A stretch of DNA of 64,000 nucleotides from Hymenopellis radicata (GCA_015501595.1 JADNRX010000096.1:1-64000), one strand, 5' to 3'. Counted from the stretch's first letter, positions 46,419 to 57,903 are shown. The notes: generated by a model from the letters alone, not told the origin. Numbers and translations are program-made.

Positions 46419-47974
46419 ATGCTGGATCTCCCCAAGAAGCCCCCTCTTACTTCTGTGCATCCCTCCAAGTCGCATCGGGGTGGTGTCAAACGCCACCGCT
46501 GCCAGAAATCTGGTGCACCCGCATCCACGGATTCACCACCCGCGTCGTTGCTCGAGCCATTTCACCCGCCATTGCAGACAGTGAGGAAACGACCGCGTCT
46601 TGCTAGCATTTCCGAGCCTGAAATGTCCGAGGACGAGGACATCTCTGGAGGGAACATTGACACGAACCCTATCTCTATGTTCGACCTCGAGGAATTCTGT
46701 ACACAGTTCGACAAAGTGTCTACTGTTCAACCCACCTTTGAGGACAGTGTTATGGGAGACCTTTCTGATATTTTTGGAGATGAGTCGTATGCCGCCACAT
46801 ATGAGTTTGAAAAGGACAACAAGTGAGTACTTTCGTTAACATGTTTTGCCGTTCTCATATCTTGTTTAGAGTTCGCGTGCAACGCGAATACACCCAAAAG
46901 AACCTCGTCCCTTCATTTGAACGCGACATTACGCGCATGGTCAAGGAGGCTAATGCTAACAAAGGTATCACTCTGCCTTTTCACTTGAAAACGTACACTT
47001 ATCTGTGTCTGTCAGTCATTTGCTCATCATTCGACTTTTCGAAAGCAACAGGAAGTTCGTCGACTGCTGGCAAACATCTTGCTTTGAACCGCGCCCCAGC
47101 TAAGGTTACTGTCTGGGATGATGACATCGCGCGCTGCCTGTTCTCAAAGGACAACATTCCGCTTGTCTACCATCTTCCTCGATTCCTACGGGAGACCTCA
47201 AACGCAAGCTTCCTTTGCTTTTGGCTACCCTCCGACTGAACCGCGCTTACAGACGCTCTTAACTCAACATCTCATCAGGTATGGCAAACGTGCCACCCTT
47301 TCCATCGGTAAAGGCGCGGATGGTGAAGAGCGAAACTCTGCATCTGCCTATGTGATTCGAGAGGGTGAGCTAGCTGGATGCTCAATCCTCTCTCGACTTT
47401 GGCACGGTGTAGGGCATACAGTAAGCATTTCGCTCAAAGTATAGCTTGAAATACTAACATTCATTAGAAGGATCAACCTACCATCTCGACTACCTTCCTC
47501 AAGTCCGGCTCTCAGTTCAACAACGCGACAACGCTTGTGGATCATCTCCATCTATTATCCGTATGGGTGAACAAGCTTCTTCAGTCTATCGACCCTCATC
47601 AGTTCACCGCACTCCAAGAACTCGTCCGGAAGGCAGAGGCGGCTAATCCACATATCAGAGCTTTGGCTACGATTGATCCTCTTCTCATGGAGGGTCGCGC
47701 GATTCAATTCAACCAGACAACGCCAAATCACGCTGACCGTCTGGATCCTCCGAAGGGATGGGCAGTTATTGTAGTGCTCGGCCACGTTCGTTCGGGGACA
47801 CTTTTCTTTCCCCGACTCAATCTTCGTGTTCGGTATGTGTCTGGAGTTGGAGTCGCACTTCGCGGGCGCCTCTTGAAGCACAAGGTGGAGGTATGGGAGG
47901 GAAACCAGCGTATTTCGATTGCACACTTTACGCATCTTGGGTTGTGGAATTTCTATGGTGTTGTTTGTCCATAG
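46419..47974 (+). CDS. TET/JBP-like 2-oxoglutarate/Fe(II)-dependent oxygenase
   Basis: Proposed exons 46419-46822, 46870-46964, 47046-47164, 47253-47420 and 47468-47974 give about 430 residues. A basic N-terminus (SHRGGVKRHRCQK) and an acidic stretch precede the oxygenase core, whose pieces are FNQTTPNHADRLDPPKGWAV (HxD iron ligands), GHVRSGTLFFPRLNLRVRY, GVGVALRGRLLKHKVEVWEG (distal His) and NQRISIAHFTHLGLW (Arg for 2-oxoglutarate). This order matches the fungal TET/JBP group, which oxidises 5-methyl pyrimidines in DNA and is expanded in mushrooms together with transposons. The third intron (47165-47252) has a poor GTCTAC donor; without it a frame change lies near 47170, so either this intron is real or the gene is broken. 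Substrate and activity are inferred. Confidence 0.72.
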
Positions 47975-48224
47975 AGCCCTTCAGGCTGCATCAGGCAGAT
48001 AAATTCTTGTACTGTAGTAAAGCTTTTTGTAACGTACGAGCAGTAAGGATTCGAGAATATGAGCAGTTAACGTAGCAAAATAAGTGTGCGAGTTTCGTAA
48101 GATCTAAGAGTAGCGTATCTCATTATACGAGTAAGATTCAGTTCGATTAAGTATAAGCAGCACTGTAAACCATGGACATGAATATCAGGGCCTCCTGATT
48201 GAGAAACGGACTCACAAGATGACT

Positions 48225-50330
48225 CTATTGAAAGCAAGCATGGAGGTGCGCTTCGTGCGCCACAAACGTTCGTGCACGTCCGCACTGTTCGCAAATTACA
48301 TATCCCGTAGAAATGAAGCAGAAGATGTCTTCGGGTATCCCAATATAGGACGCCCACAGTGCCCATGCCACGGTTAGCGCATCCTCGGGAAATTCGACTG
48401 ATGTGTTGAAGGTAACCGCGTGATCCTTTGGCACAATCAACACAGCTGGTGGGATGTGCACCCTCGCATGAGAAGTGTTATCCACAGTACGAACTAAAGT
48501 CTGATTAGATTGAGCTTCAAATAAACAAACAGAAAAGGCGAACCATGTTCAAACAGATCTCCATGAGCGCATCGTTGTGTCCCCTTTACCGTCACGTAAT
48601 GTTTCAACATCGCCTCCCCTTCGAAGATACGAAGACATGCCGGACACTTGAGAGTTGAGCGAAACAATCCTTGCAGAGCATCGATGTGCAAACCAATCAC
48701 CGACGTCAACTGGCGTAACACCACATTCGCCGGTAGTTCGTCAAAATAGCCGATGACATTCTCTGCACTAGTGGTGCGGTAGGGTTCCAGGGATACATGG
48801 GCAGCATCCGGATGCCCCGGATGCGATTTCGGATAAGCTATTCAGGTGAAGTGAGTCGTGAATCGTGATTACCCGCACATAGAACAAACTAACCATCATA
48901 ATGTCCTAGGTCGAAGAGTGACTGAGTTGCATTAATCGAGGCCTGATCTGCAAGAAGATCAGTTGAATAACAGCAACTTAAGAAAGCGGTCAACTGTACC
49001 AACTACTTGGCCTGCGGAAACCTGCTTCCAACTTAACATGTCCAAATCGTTAGCACGATTTCCAAGGGGCACTACGCATTCGATCTTTGAATGAATTCCT
49101 GCTTTACTAGAAGATGCCGGTGAAGCTGAAGCAGGGGCGGGAGAGTGCTGTCGGCGTTTTTGGGGAGGCGACGGATATGTATCGATTTCGATGGGAGTCG
49201 GCTTGTCACCCCGAGGCTCTACTCGTCCTTGCCAAGTAATTTCCACCTCGTCGTCGCACTCTTCATTTAGCTTTCGCTTCTGAGAAGATTTTCGAGAAGA
49301 AGTGGCGCCATCTAAGGTAGTGACTTTGGAACCCTTTTCATCAGCAAATGCGTATAAAGTGCCATCAGGAGCTGGCGCTGGATGTGAAGAATGACCTGGC
49401 GCTGGACGAGGAGGACGAGCTGGTGCTGGGCGATGAGGATAAGCTGGTGCTGGACGAGGAGGACGAGCTGGTGCTTGGTGAGGAGGATAAGCTGGTGCTG
49501 GGCGAGGATGAGCTGGCGGTGGGCGAGGAGGATAAGCTGGTGCTTGGTGAGGAGGAGCCGGCATGGGATGAGGTCCCACGGGAGGAGGAGGAGGATAGGC
49601 ATTGATTTCATTTCGATAATCGTATCCGGGATTCGCGCGAGGTACACCTAAGAGTGCACGATATGGGTTATCATGATGATCAACCACCAGCGGGTTTGTA
49701 TAGTTAATAACAGGAATGATGAGCTCTTGGCCGACGAATAAATCAGCGTAGGTTTTCTTAGCAGCGTTCTTGACGATGACTAGTGGAGCATAGAAGTAAG
49801 TATGTGTCGTCTGAAAAAAAGTAGAAAATTGAAATTACTTACTAGTATACGCACACAAGTGCGTCGCAGACGAGAGAGCATCTACGGCTATGCCTCCAAT
49901 TTGTCGATTCTGGTGCACCTTGACCCGACACAATTCAAGGTTGTTCGTCGGCTCAGCTGCATGAATACAGAACATATCGTAGGGTAAGAAGTTATTGAGT
50001 CTATCCGCGCCAACTTCGGTTGCCGTATAGTTTCCATGGACTGTAACGGGCCTAACGAAAACTTAAACTGGATTGTTACAAGAGAATAGAAAAAACATAC
50101 CGGGGCAACCCAACCAAATCTCTCTTCTCGCGGCTATATGTTGCGAGCCATCCACGATCATAAAAGTTTCTGAGAGAGTTCTTGTATACGGTGGCCCAGG
50201 GACTTGGGGGCTCTCGCAAACCGACCTGAGCCGGCGAGGGAAGGACCATCTCGATGATGGTGGTCCAGAACCGAGACGCGTCATCCACAGGTGGACAGTC
50301 AAAAATGGGTATATTGAAGTGTGACTATCA
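48225..50330 (-). CDS. Proline-rich protein with C-terminal zinc-knuckle-like motifs, function unknown
   Basis: Minus-strand exons can be followed from FNIPIFDCPPVDDASRFWTT (about 50320) through LRNFYDRGWLATYSREKRDL, an intron, YDMFCIHAAEPTNNLELCRV, THTYFYAPLVIVKNAAKKTY, the proline/alanine repeat, a basic region SSRKSSQKRKLNEE, then FDLGHYDAYPKSHPGHPDAA, STLKCPACLRIFEGEAMLKH, an intron and VICEQCGRARTFVAHEAHLH before the stop at 48225. CPAC-x17-19-H-C and CEQC ... H-x3-C may bind zinc. The first exon is not settled: a candidate is 50692-50648 (MSWNDTNDKGAPSRR) across a long intron. The gene converges on the TET/JBP-like gene with a 250-base gap. Family and function are not recognised. Confidence 0.6.
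49387..49605. repeat. Tandem repeat coding for the proline/alanine-rich region
   Basis: Near-perfect 24-48-base units based on GGAGGATAAGCTGGTGCTGG and GGACGAGCTGGTGCT. On the minus strand they encode (P/H)-R-P-A-P-A-Y-P-P-type repeats. On the plus strand the same DNA is also open, as an acidic L/D/E repeat, which is a by-product of the repeat. Confidence 0.8.
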
Positions 50331-50467
50331 AAGAGTGTATGGAGCACGAAGGTACGAAGCGAGGAGAAGTCAATATGCGCGCCACTGCCATTTCTAGCCT
50401 GATGGCGCGATAGCGCGATCGTCTAAAAATATTGAATTACCGGTAACCCTCGGATCTAATCGGACCT

Positions 50468-50528
50468 GTCGGCGGCACCGGGAAGAAGAAGAAGAAGACA
50501 GAGTGGTCCTGATCGAATAAGAGGACTA
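50468..50528 (-). repeat. 61-bp repeat, inverted partner of 35352-35412
   Basis: The reverse complement aligns without gaps to 35352-35412 at about 52 of 61 positions. It lies in the presumed leader or first intron of the proline-rich gene, mirroring the position of its partner in front of the transposase-like gene. Confidence 0.7.
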
Positions 50529-50692
50529 AAGGGTAGCCTCGCCCAAGAGATACCACAATCAAGGAACAATTTTGGAATCCAAACAAACAAGCGTCGCGCC
50601 CATTCGAAGACAATCCGCACGAAATCCAAGCAAGAAAATTTAAAACTCACCCGTCTACTAGGTGCTCCTTTGTCGTTAGTATCATTCCATGA

Positions 50693-51063
50693 CATGCCCG
50701 TGGGGAGTATACATTTCGGAGATGACTCGGCTGGGATGCTGGGTCACAATGAGGTGAGTAGCGGTGGCGACGATGATGGTGGGATGCAGGGAACGATCAG
50801 CCGTCGGAAGTCGGACCGTACACCGCCCTCTTGCGCAGCGTAAACGTACAGCATCGTCGTTCGGGAGCTGCCTGTATAGGGGTAGTAATAGGCTACGAGG
50901 ATGGTAGAATAAAACTCATATGCGTCACAGAGAGCAATGGAAATCAAAGAGAACGATTTGACAAGGATCTCGTTCAAACTGAATGAAGCTGGCAGTGAAG
51001 AATGTTCAATAACATTGAAGGATACAACACCCAAAAACCCAACAGACAACAACAAAAAGTACA
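50693..51063. other. Spacer between the proline-rich gene and the secreted-protein gene
   Basis: Contains the 3' side of the secreted-protein gene. The open frame here on the minus strand is a shadow of its last exon and 3' flank. Confidence 0.5.
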
Positions 51064-52127
51064 CTACTGCTCCTTTGTATAGAACCGACCGGTAGCCGAT
51101 CCGTCTCCAGAGGATCCACCGCCGTTCGTACCGTTGAACATGATACAAACACTAAATCCGACCTAAAAAGGAAATAGGTCAGAATGGAAGAGAGGAGGGG
51201 CGGATAAGGATTTACAGGACCCAAGGACAGGCTGTAGGCATTGCATTGCTGAGTCGCGGTGCATGTTTGTTGACAGACTAAGATAAGGTTAGTTAATGCA
51301 TCATCACGAAAGCAAAGACCTACGCGTAGAAGCAGAAACCAAACCAACGGCAAGCACCTGGCCGACGTTAACGGGTGTCTGGACTTGGATGAAGTTGCCG
51401 AGAGCGGAGGTCCCGTCCGTGGGGAACTGGATGGAGAAGCTTCCTAGAGCAGCGGCGAGACGGCTGACAATCTACAAAGCGCTCAGTAAAGTGACTAGAA
51501 TGATAAGCAAACGACGAACTTCGTTGACGACCACAAGGCCAGTGTCCGTTGACGAGTTACTCAGGTCGATCACGAAGTTCGGCTGCATGTCGCTGGACAC
51601 GGTAGGAATCACGAGAATTGACAGGAGCCGTTGGATAGCCTCGCCCAGAGTGAGATTAGATCCGACAAAGTCGAGCGCGGCGGGGGCTGGATCGTTAGTG
51701 CCAACTGCACAACGAGCGTGAGTAACACTCAAGTCAGTAAGATGAAGAGGGACATACCGTCTGTGCCTAACAAGCCAAGTGCCTCCAGAATCTGAGTCAC
51801 GTTTACATCCGAGGAGGGGCTAGGCAGAAGCGTCGCCAAAATGGAAGTAAGAAATTCGGTGAGGTTCTGAAGCTGCTCGGGGGTTGCGCCGTCTGGGGCG
51901 CTGGCACCCGGGGACGATGGAGAGAGCGGCGGGGTCGACGGCGGAACGACCGCTGCGTTACCAGTGACTGCATCGGTGACCGCTGTGACTGCATTGGCTG
52001 CATCAGTGACCGCTGTGCTGTCAGAGACTGAAGCGACGACTCCGACTGCGACGGCCTGGCGGGCGACCGGCGTGGCGTACGCGACGGCAGAGAGCGCGAG
52101 CGAGGTAAGAGCGTAGTTGAACAGCAT
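51064..52127 (-). CDS. Secreted protein with C-terminal cysteine cluster, function unknown
   Basis: The ATG at 52127 gives a clear signal peptide (LFNYALTSLALSAVAYATPV) followed by an alanine/valine and proline/serine-rich stretch. Exons joined by three to four GT-AG introns then read LQNLTEFLTSILATLLPSPS, LTLGEAIQRLLSILVIPTVS, IVSRLAAALGSFSIQFPTDG and the C-terminal cluster CQQTCTATQQCNAYSLSLGP plus VGFSVCIMFNG, ending GRFYTKEQ. The C-x3-C-x5-C ... C spacing with a following C-I-x-F resembles a small PAN/apple-like disulfide module. It is likely exported to the cell surface or medium. A TATATAA box is 117 bases upstream. No family was recognised. Confidence 0.7.
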
Positions 52128-52243
52128 GGCTAGTGTTGGTGTGGAAAAGAATGGAATGGCGCTGAAAGCGTAGTAGTGAATGTGGGTGATGAGAGAGAGA
52201 GATAGAGGAGGAGAATGAAGAACTGTGGTCATTCCCCAGCCCA

Positions 52244-52250
52244 TTATATA
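52244..52250 (-). promoter_or_regulatory. TATA box of the secreted-protein gene
   Basis: TATATAA on the minus strand, 117 bases before the ATG at 52127. Confidence 0.5.
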
Positions 52251-53514
52251 CCCTGGCGGTGTTTGCCATTGTGTATGCTCGCGCGCACCATAACAGGAAG
52301 TACCAGCTCAATGACGCTGCGAGAAGCGCGTCCATGACGCGCAATGACGATCGTGCGTCCGTGGCCTGTTCGGGTCAGTGTCTCAGAGGCGAAAGGCGAG
52401 TCCGTTTGTCCACGAGCAGTCGCGTCTGTATAACCGGTCCTGTAAGTTGAACGCGACGGTGGTCCAAAGCGTATTAGGTCTAGTTTTCCCAGTCCCGGAG
52501 GTTGGCAAGTTTCCGTTGTTGTTGGTTAGGCCGAGGAGATGTGCCGTTGGCATGTATGAAGGTTAATTCGAATTCTTTCAAGGACCCCTCAAGACGTTCG
52601 TGCTTTGAAGTTTGAACCGACTATAAAATGGAGCCTCTTCTCGTCAACACTGTTACTCCGGTCAGGTTGTCTCAGTATTTAGGAAGGCGCATATCAACTG
52701 TGGCTAGTTTGAAATATCCTTCGCTGTTAGCACCAGCCACGTTGAAGAATTCGCGATTGTAAGGATTGAAATGTTCCTCTTCCAACGTGCAGGAAGGTCG
52801 GGCTGTCAAACACAAAATTAGACAGAGAACTTTGTAGCTCTGGGACTTGCCGTAGAAATTTCAAACACAAAAGTCTCAGTTCGAGGGGCTGCCTTCGGTG
52901 TATATCCGCCAGCAGAACTCAATCACCTCGGTGCCCAAATCTCCTTAATAAATCGTTGCACAGCTCATCTTGCAGTCTCCTAGTGGAATCTAGATCGCCG
53001 TTAACTCGCGGTTTTATAACATGAATATACGCCATCTGCACCTGAGTTGTGTTCAACCTTTTAGTAGACTTGCCTGGACCACGGGAGAAGATGAACGCAC
53101 CTCTGCAAAGCCGACCTCTTTGCTAGAAAGTATGATACTGTTGAGAGCGCCGCTGCTTCGTCCGGTTGAGGAAACGCTTAGCCAGGGAGAAAGTTCTGAC
53201 ACCGCCGGACCTGATTCTGCTAGAACACAACGACCTTTATCAGACTGGACCCGCAGTTCCGAACCGGCCTCTACACGAAAGCCTGCACCAGAGGAGGAAA
53301 ATCCAGTTGAGATGACCGTAGGAAGGTAGAACTGGTATCCCATGGGTAGGCTGTTTGAGATGATGGTCAAGAAAAAAAGTCTGTCACAAGCACAGTCACA
53401 CAAATTTTAAAATTTGAAAAGGCCTCTGCATTTTGGTTCTTGGTCGGATGCAGGAATGACCTAACTTTCAAAGGAAGCCACGATAATACCTTCTCCACAT
53501 TCAACCTGAAATCC
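52251..53514. other. Intergenic stretch, no supported gene
   Basis: Frames of about 100 codons overlap on both strands at 53021-53403 without domains, splice logic or a paralogue in the window. Confidence 0.45.
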
Positions 53515-54737
53515 TTAATTCAATCTAGGCTTTTCCCGCGACTCTGGCCTCTCGACTTCTTGTACATCGGCAACCTCTCTCGCCTCTTCCAAGTCAACAT
53601 TGGTCATCACATGATCCGCATGCACGCTATGGTGAGGTGCACTAGCAAACCTCAAAGACTCTGCAACAGACACCATGCGAGGCTGCGACGTCCTCGTCCA
53701 CGAATCATTCGGACGCGATTTCCCCGCCATCACACGCGCAATAATAAGCGTAGGGGCAATACCCTAGAACATCATAAAATAGGATCAGTCGACAGATCCG
53801 TAATCCTCCCTAGACTCACCGTAATGCTGACCGACATCGCCTGCGGGTACGAATATGCCTGCATAACCGCTACGTCGCCATAGTACTCGTACGCATACAC
53901 AACGAGGAGCGCGATATAAATCACGGAATACATCGCAGCGGATTCGACGAGGATCTCGAATATGCCACGGTACGTCTTGAGGCTCGCAGAGACGCCGCTG
54001 ATCCGCACGATTCGGAATAGGATGACGATGGTGCAGAGGTTGTTTGTGGCCACGGTCATGGAGTAGTAGACCAAGGTCCAATTGACTTGAACGCTGTTGA
54101 CGAATCCGACGGAGGCTAGGAGGATGCATGCACTGACTAGTACCAGCAAAATTTAGTCGTAGGACATGGCTGTGAAGTAGGAAGACCGACCTGTCTCGGT
54201 AATCAGACAGAGACTGGGCAGGACGATGATCTTCCAATCACCAGAGTATAGTACCCAACAGCGCCAGATCTAATCACTCCAGTCAGCGAGACACTGTATA
54301 TTGAAGCGAATGCATACCAAGATTAGGTCCGCGAGAAACACGCTAAGTGAACGAAGAATGCTAGTCATAAGACCTCCAGGTACACTCCCAAAAGCAAGAG
54401 ACTGGAACTGCGACTCCAAAGATGCTCCATGGACAATGAACACATCGTTGACGAGCTTCCAACCCGCGCCCACGATGATAGTGTTCACACCACAAGAATC
54501 CCACAATGAAAACGAAGATCACTTGCTTGCGATCCAGATTGGGACCTACACCAAAGAAATCAGCCATAGGAAGAAAGCAGAGAAAAGCGGATACCGATGT
54601 AAAACAAAGTCACCACAAAAATGCATGTATGGATGGCATGACAAACAGCAAGAAGGATCGTAGAATGTAAAGTTCGCAGAGGCGAGCGATTCGACGTCGG
54701 CGACGGCGAGTCCATAGTCTTCGAATGTGGTAGACAT
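53515..54737 (-). pseudogene. Seven-TM family member H, reading frame broken twice
   Basis: All five exons are present with correct splice sites (54737-54595, 54545-54318, 54269-54191, 54136-53820, 53763-53515), and exons 3-5 are intact (IWRCWVLYSGDWKIIVLPSL; LVESAAMYSVIYIALLVVYA; GIAPTLIIARVMAGKSRPND; acidic tail DLEEAREVADVQEVERPE). Exon 1 is 143 bp instead of 142: after VADVESLAS the family sequence LHSTILLAVCHAIHTCIFVV continues one base out of frame. Exon 2 is 228 bp where all siblings are 2 mod 3: after GFLWC the sequence NTIIVGAGWKLVNDVFIVHG is in another frame. Either a recent pseudogene or two indel errors in the assembly. It lies 19 kb from the other copies, beyond the mobile-element island. 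Confidence 0.75.
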
Positions 54738-55555
54738 GACAGTGATTTCATGGCCGTCAGCCTTTTAATACGTCGCAGGAAGAGACGTAAGATGCTGAGC
54801 AAGCAGTAGGCTTGACACTTGACTTCGTGGACTGCAAGAACAAGCAGCACTGACAGACGTGCATACTTATGCAGATATGTCGCGCTGCCAGATGGTTCCA
54901 ATGGTTCGAAGCAAGAGGAGGCTGATAATGCATCTATCGTTCAGCGGTCACTATAGCGATGAATACAGTCAGCGTTCAACGTCGACATGCTTTACTTTTG
55001 ACAGATATATTCGCGTTTGCTGATGATTGGCAAACCCGGGAGATCGGCCCGGACCCTTGCTCTAGTGCTCTTGCCCATCATCGGCGCGTCCGATGTATGT
55101 AGGCCCTATTGGAGCTGGCGAGTAATGCCTCTCATTTTCTATGCCAGGAAATAACGCTACGCGTAGTAGTACCCCCATTCACGACCCATCGCGACGGCAG
55201 GGTTGACCCAATCATAGAATGGACTCGGACGTCATTACTAGGTCTGCCTTCTTCCTGGCATTCAGACAATCAAGCATCAAGCACAGCCGCCCGCTACTAT
55301 GCGTATATCGGGGAGCCTTTTCAGCAGGGAAAGATAGTCGGGCAACGGCCATTGCAAACCTTCTCTGCGACGCGCATCCCGCCCGACGATGGTCCTCCCA
55401 GCAACGCTTTCTCCGGGGGAGTCAAGTGACTTGTTTGTGGGGCTCCTAAGCGTGCGGCACACGGATCCGTTTCAAGCGTCATTCACATTTCTCATCCGTA
55501 CAAAAGCAAGATCGCCTAGCTTTCTTCCTAACCGAACACCCACTCGCCTAGCAAG
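54738..55555. other. Divergent intergenic region between copy H and the P450 gene
   Basis: Upstream region of both genes. The TATTAAAAG-like motif near 54760 could serve copy H. Nothing else recognised. Confidence 0.4.
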
Positions 55556-57623
55556 ATGAACGGCCCCAATCCTTATCTTTCGACGTGTATCCTTGCTGTG
55601 GTAAGCACAGCTTTTATTATCGTCAACCACATTGTCTCACTTGCCTGTAACAGTCCAATCATCTCATCTTCCACCGATACCCACCAACGGGTCTCCGTTT
55701 CGTTGTACCCGTACTCCTTCTGGAACCCGTCCTTGCTGGAATCCTTTACTTCACGCCACTCCTGAAGCCCGCCCTCCTCGCAAGCCTCTATGCTTGTTTC
55801 TTCTTAACTCTTGGCGCGAGTATATGTCTGTATCGAGTATCCCCGCTGCATCCCCTCAGCCGCATCCCGGGACCGACCATCGCCAAAGTCACCATGCTTC
55901 ACCACGCATACATCGTGTATCAGGGCCACCGCCATGAATATCTCAAGAAGCTACACGAGCGATATGGGACCATCGTCAGAATAGGTTGGTCCTAGTCCAT
56001 CATGCAGTAGTAGGTCCCCTGATACGTTGCAGGGCCAGACGAGATTTCCATCAACGATGTCAGCGCCGTCAAGAGCGTACTCGGACGCCTTCCTAAAGGA
56101 CCATGTGAGTACGACCCGTGCTGTACGCTTGAGAGGCTGACGACTATCCAAGTCTATACCGTACGGGCACCGAAAGAGGGCGGTGGTTCGCTTATCACCA
56201 TAACTGGAGAAGCCCATGCCATCCGGCGACGTCGATGGGAGAAAGGGTTGAATCCCCAATCACTCAAGGACTATCAAGAGAGCCTCAATCGCCGAACGAA
56301 CGAGCTTCTCGAGCACATGTCCATGAGGAGCGCCAAGCCCGTCGATTTCGCTGCCTGGATGAATCTTTTCGTGTAAGCACAATATATGCGCTCAAATTGA
56401 ATAAAACTGACTCAATATTTATACAGTATTGACTTCTTAGGAGATATGGCGTGCGTATCTTCCTTAAACGCTTGTACGTTCACGTGAATCTCAATGGGAG
56501 GTGCACAGTTTTGGAGGCGGTATCAACATGATGAGCCATCCCAACCCAGAGGAAGATCCGTTCTGGCCAATGCTTGAACGTTATTCAAGGTAGGCGTACT
56601 CGTCATTTTGTGGCGGTCCCGTATGAATGCATCTTAGAACTATGGTAACAACCTGCCAACTACCATGGGCATATGACTTTTGCACCAAACTCTCATTCAT
56701 GTCTGAGGACCTGTTGGGTGTGATTAAATTCGGCATCTCAAAAGCCAAGGAACGCGTAGCGCGAGGCACGAAATCGAAGGATCTGTGGTATCATCTTGTC
56801 CGTCTCCTCGCACAGTTTCTGAACCTCCCCATCTGATGACATATCCCTTCCAGATGAACGAAGCTGGGGTCGAACAAGTCGATCCACCCTATATCGACAC
56901 TGTTCGCGATGGCGCATTGGCTGTCATCGCAGGTTCTGACACGTCCTCTGCTCTAATGTGTAGCCTATTCTTCTGCCTACTTTCGGAACCGCTCCACTAC
57001 CGACGCGTACAGGAAGAGATCGAGAAGGTGGCGTTGTCCGAAACTCAGGTGAATGAAGGAGGAATAACCCAGGGCGTATTTCCTTATGTGGCGGCTTGCA
57101 TGTAAGTTGCTCCTTTGGTACCACATACACAAGCTCACGCTGTCCCAAGAAACGAGGCGCTCCGCCTGTACCCGCCGGTCCCGACTAGTGGACCGCGAGA
57201 GGTCCCCATGGGAAGCGGCGGACACCTAGTCTCGGGCACGTACGGCTTCTCATCTCTTTTACGTCGTGTTTGAACTAAACCTCCCATTATAGTTTCATCC
57301 CCGAAGGCAGCCGGATATACGTCCCACCATACGTTCTTCAGCGCAACCCTCTCTACTTCTCCGACCCAGACATGTTCAAGCCCGAGCGCTGGCTCGGTGA
57401 ACCGGAGAACCGCGACGCCTTCATACCCTTCTCCTACGGATTCGCCAACTGCGTCGCAAAGAACCTCGCGCTGCGTGAGATGCTGACGCTGACGGTTTCG
57501 TTGTTGCAGCGGTACGACATCCGCTTCGCGCCTGGGTTCGATTACAGAGAGTGGCCAAGAGGAGTACATGATTACTATATAACGACGCGTCCTCCTCTAC
57601 TTGTTGTATTTACACCTCGGTGA
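55556..57623 (+). CDS. Cytochrome P450 monooxygenase
   Basis: Ten exons from the ATG at 55556 to the TGA at 57623 keep one frame. An N-terminal hydrophobic anchor (LLASLYACFFLTLGASICLY) is followed by the proline hinge HPLSRIPGP, the I-helix AVIAGSDTSSALM, the ExxR motif NEALRLYPPVP, the PERW motif MFKPERWLGE and the haem loop FIPFSYGFANCVAKNLALRE, with Cys as thiolate ligand. The protein is expected in the ER membrane, using a P450 reductase. Substrate unknown; the divergent neighbours are not biosynthetic. Oddities: the usual arginine of FxxGxRxCxG is Ala (common in basidiomycete P450s with a PANCVGK loop) and the following glycine is also Ala (CVAK for CVGK). Confidence 0.9.
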
Positions 57624-57903
57624 AATTTGACACTTAGTCATATTTTAGTCTCAGAACTAGCTGAAACGGTTAGTCTATCTCTCCGTCGGAGAAGAACTGT
57701 TTGGTGCATGCTGGTTGAAGTCTCGTAATTAATGGGACTCCGTCTTTTCTGTGGCGCAATTACTGGGCCGTGGATTCGACTAATCACCACATAATTGAAT
57801 AATACAAGTGAATAGTTCAACAGTAGGTACTACAAAATCCAATCCAAAAGTATGTAGCAGGTATATTCTTCTCACTTCCAACATAATCGCGTTCGAACGT
57901 GCT

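Noticed and set aside
49348..49651. Plus-strand open frames rich in L, D, E or W, R
   Set aside because: Produced by the tandem repeat that encodes the proline-rich region on the other strand; no start context or continuation.
50744..51148. Hydrophobic minus-strand frame resembling a membrane protein
   Set aside because: Runs through the last exon and 3' flank of the secreted-protein gene in another frame; the spliced model explains the region better.
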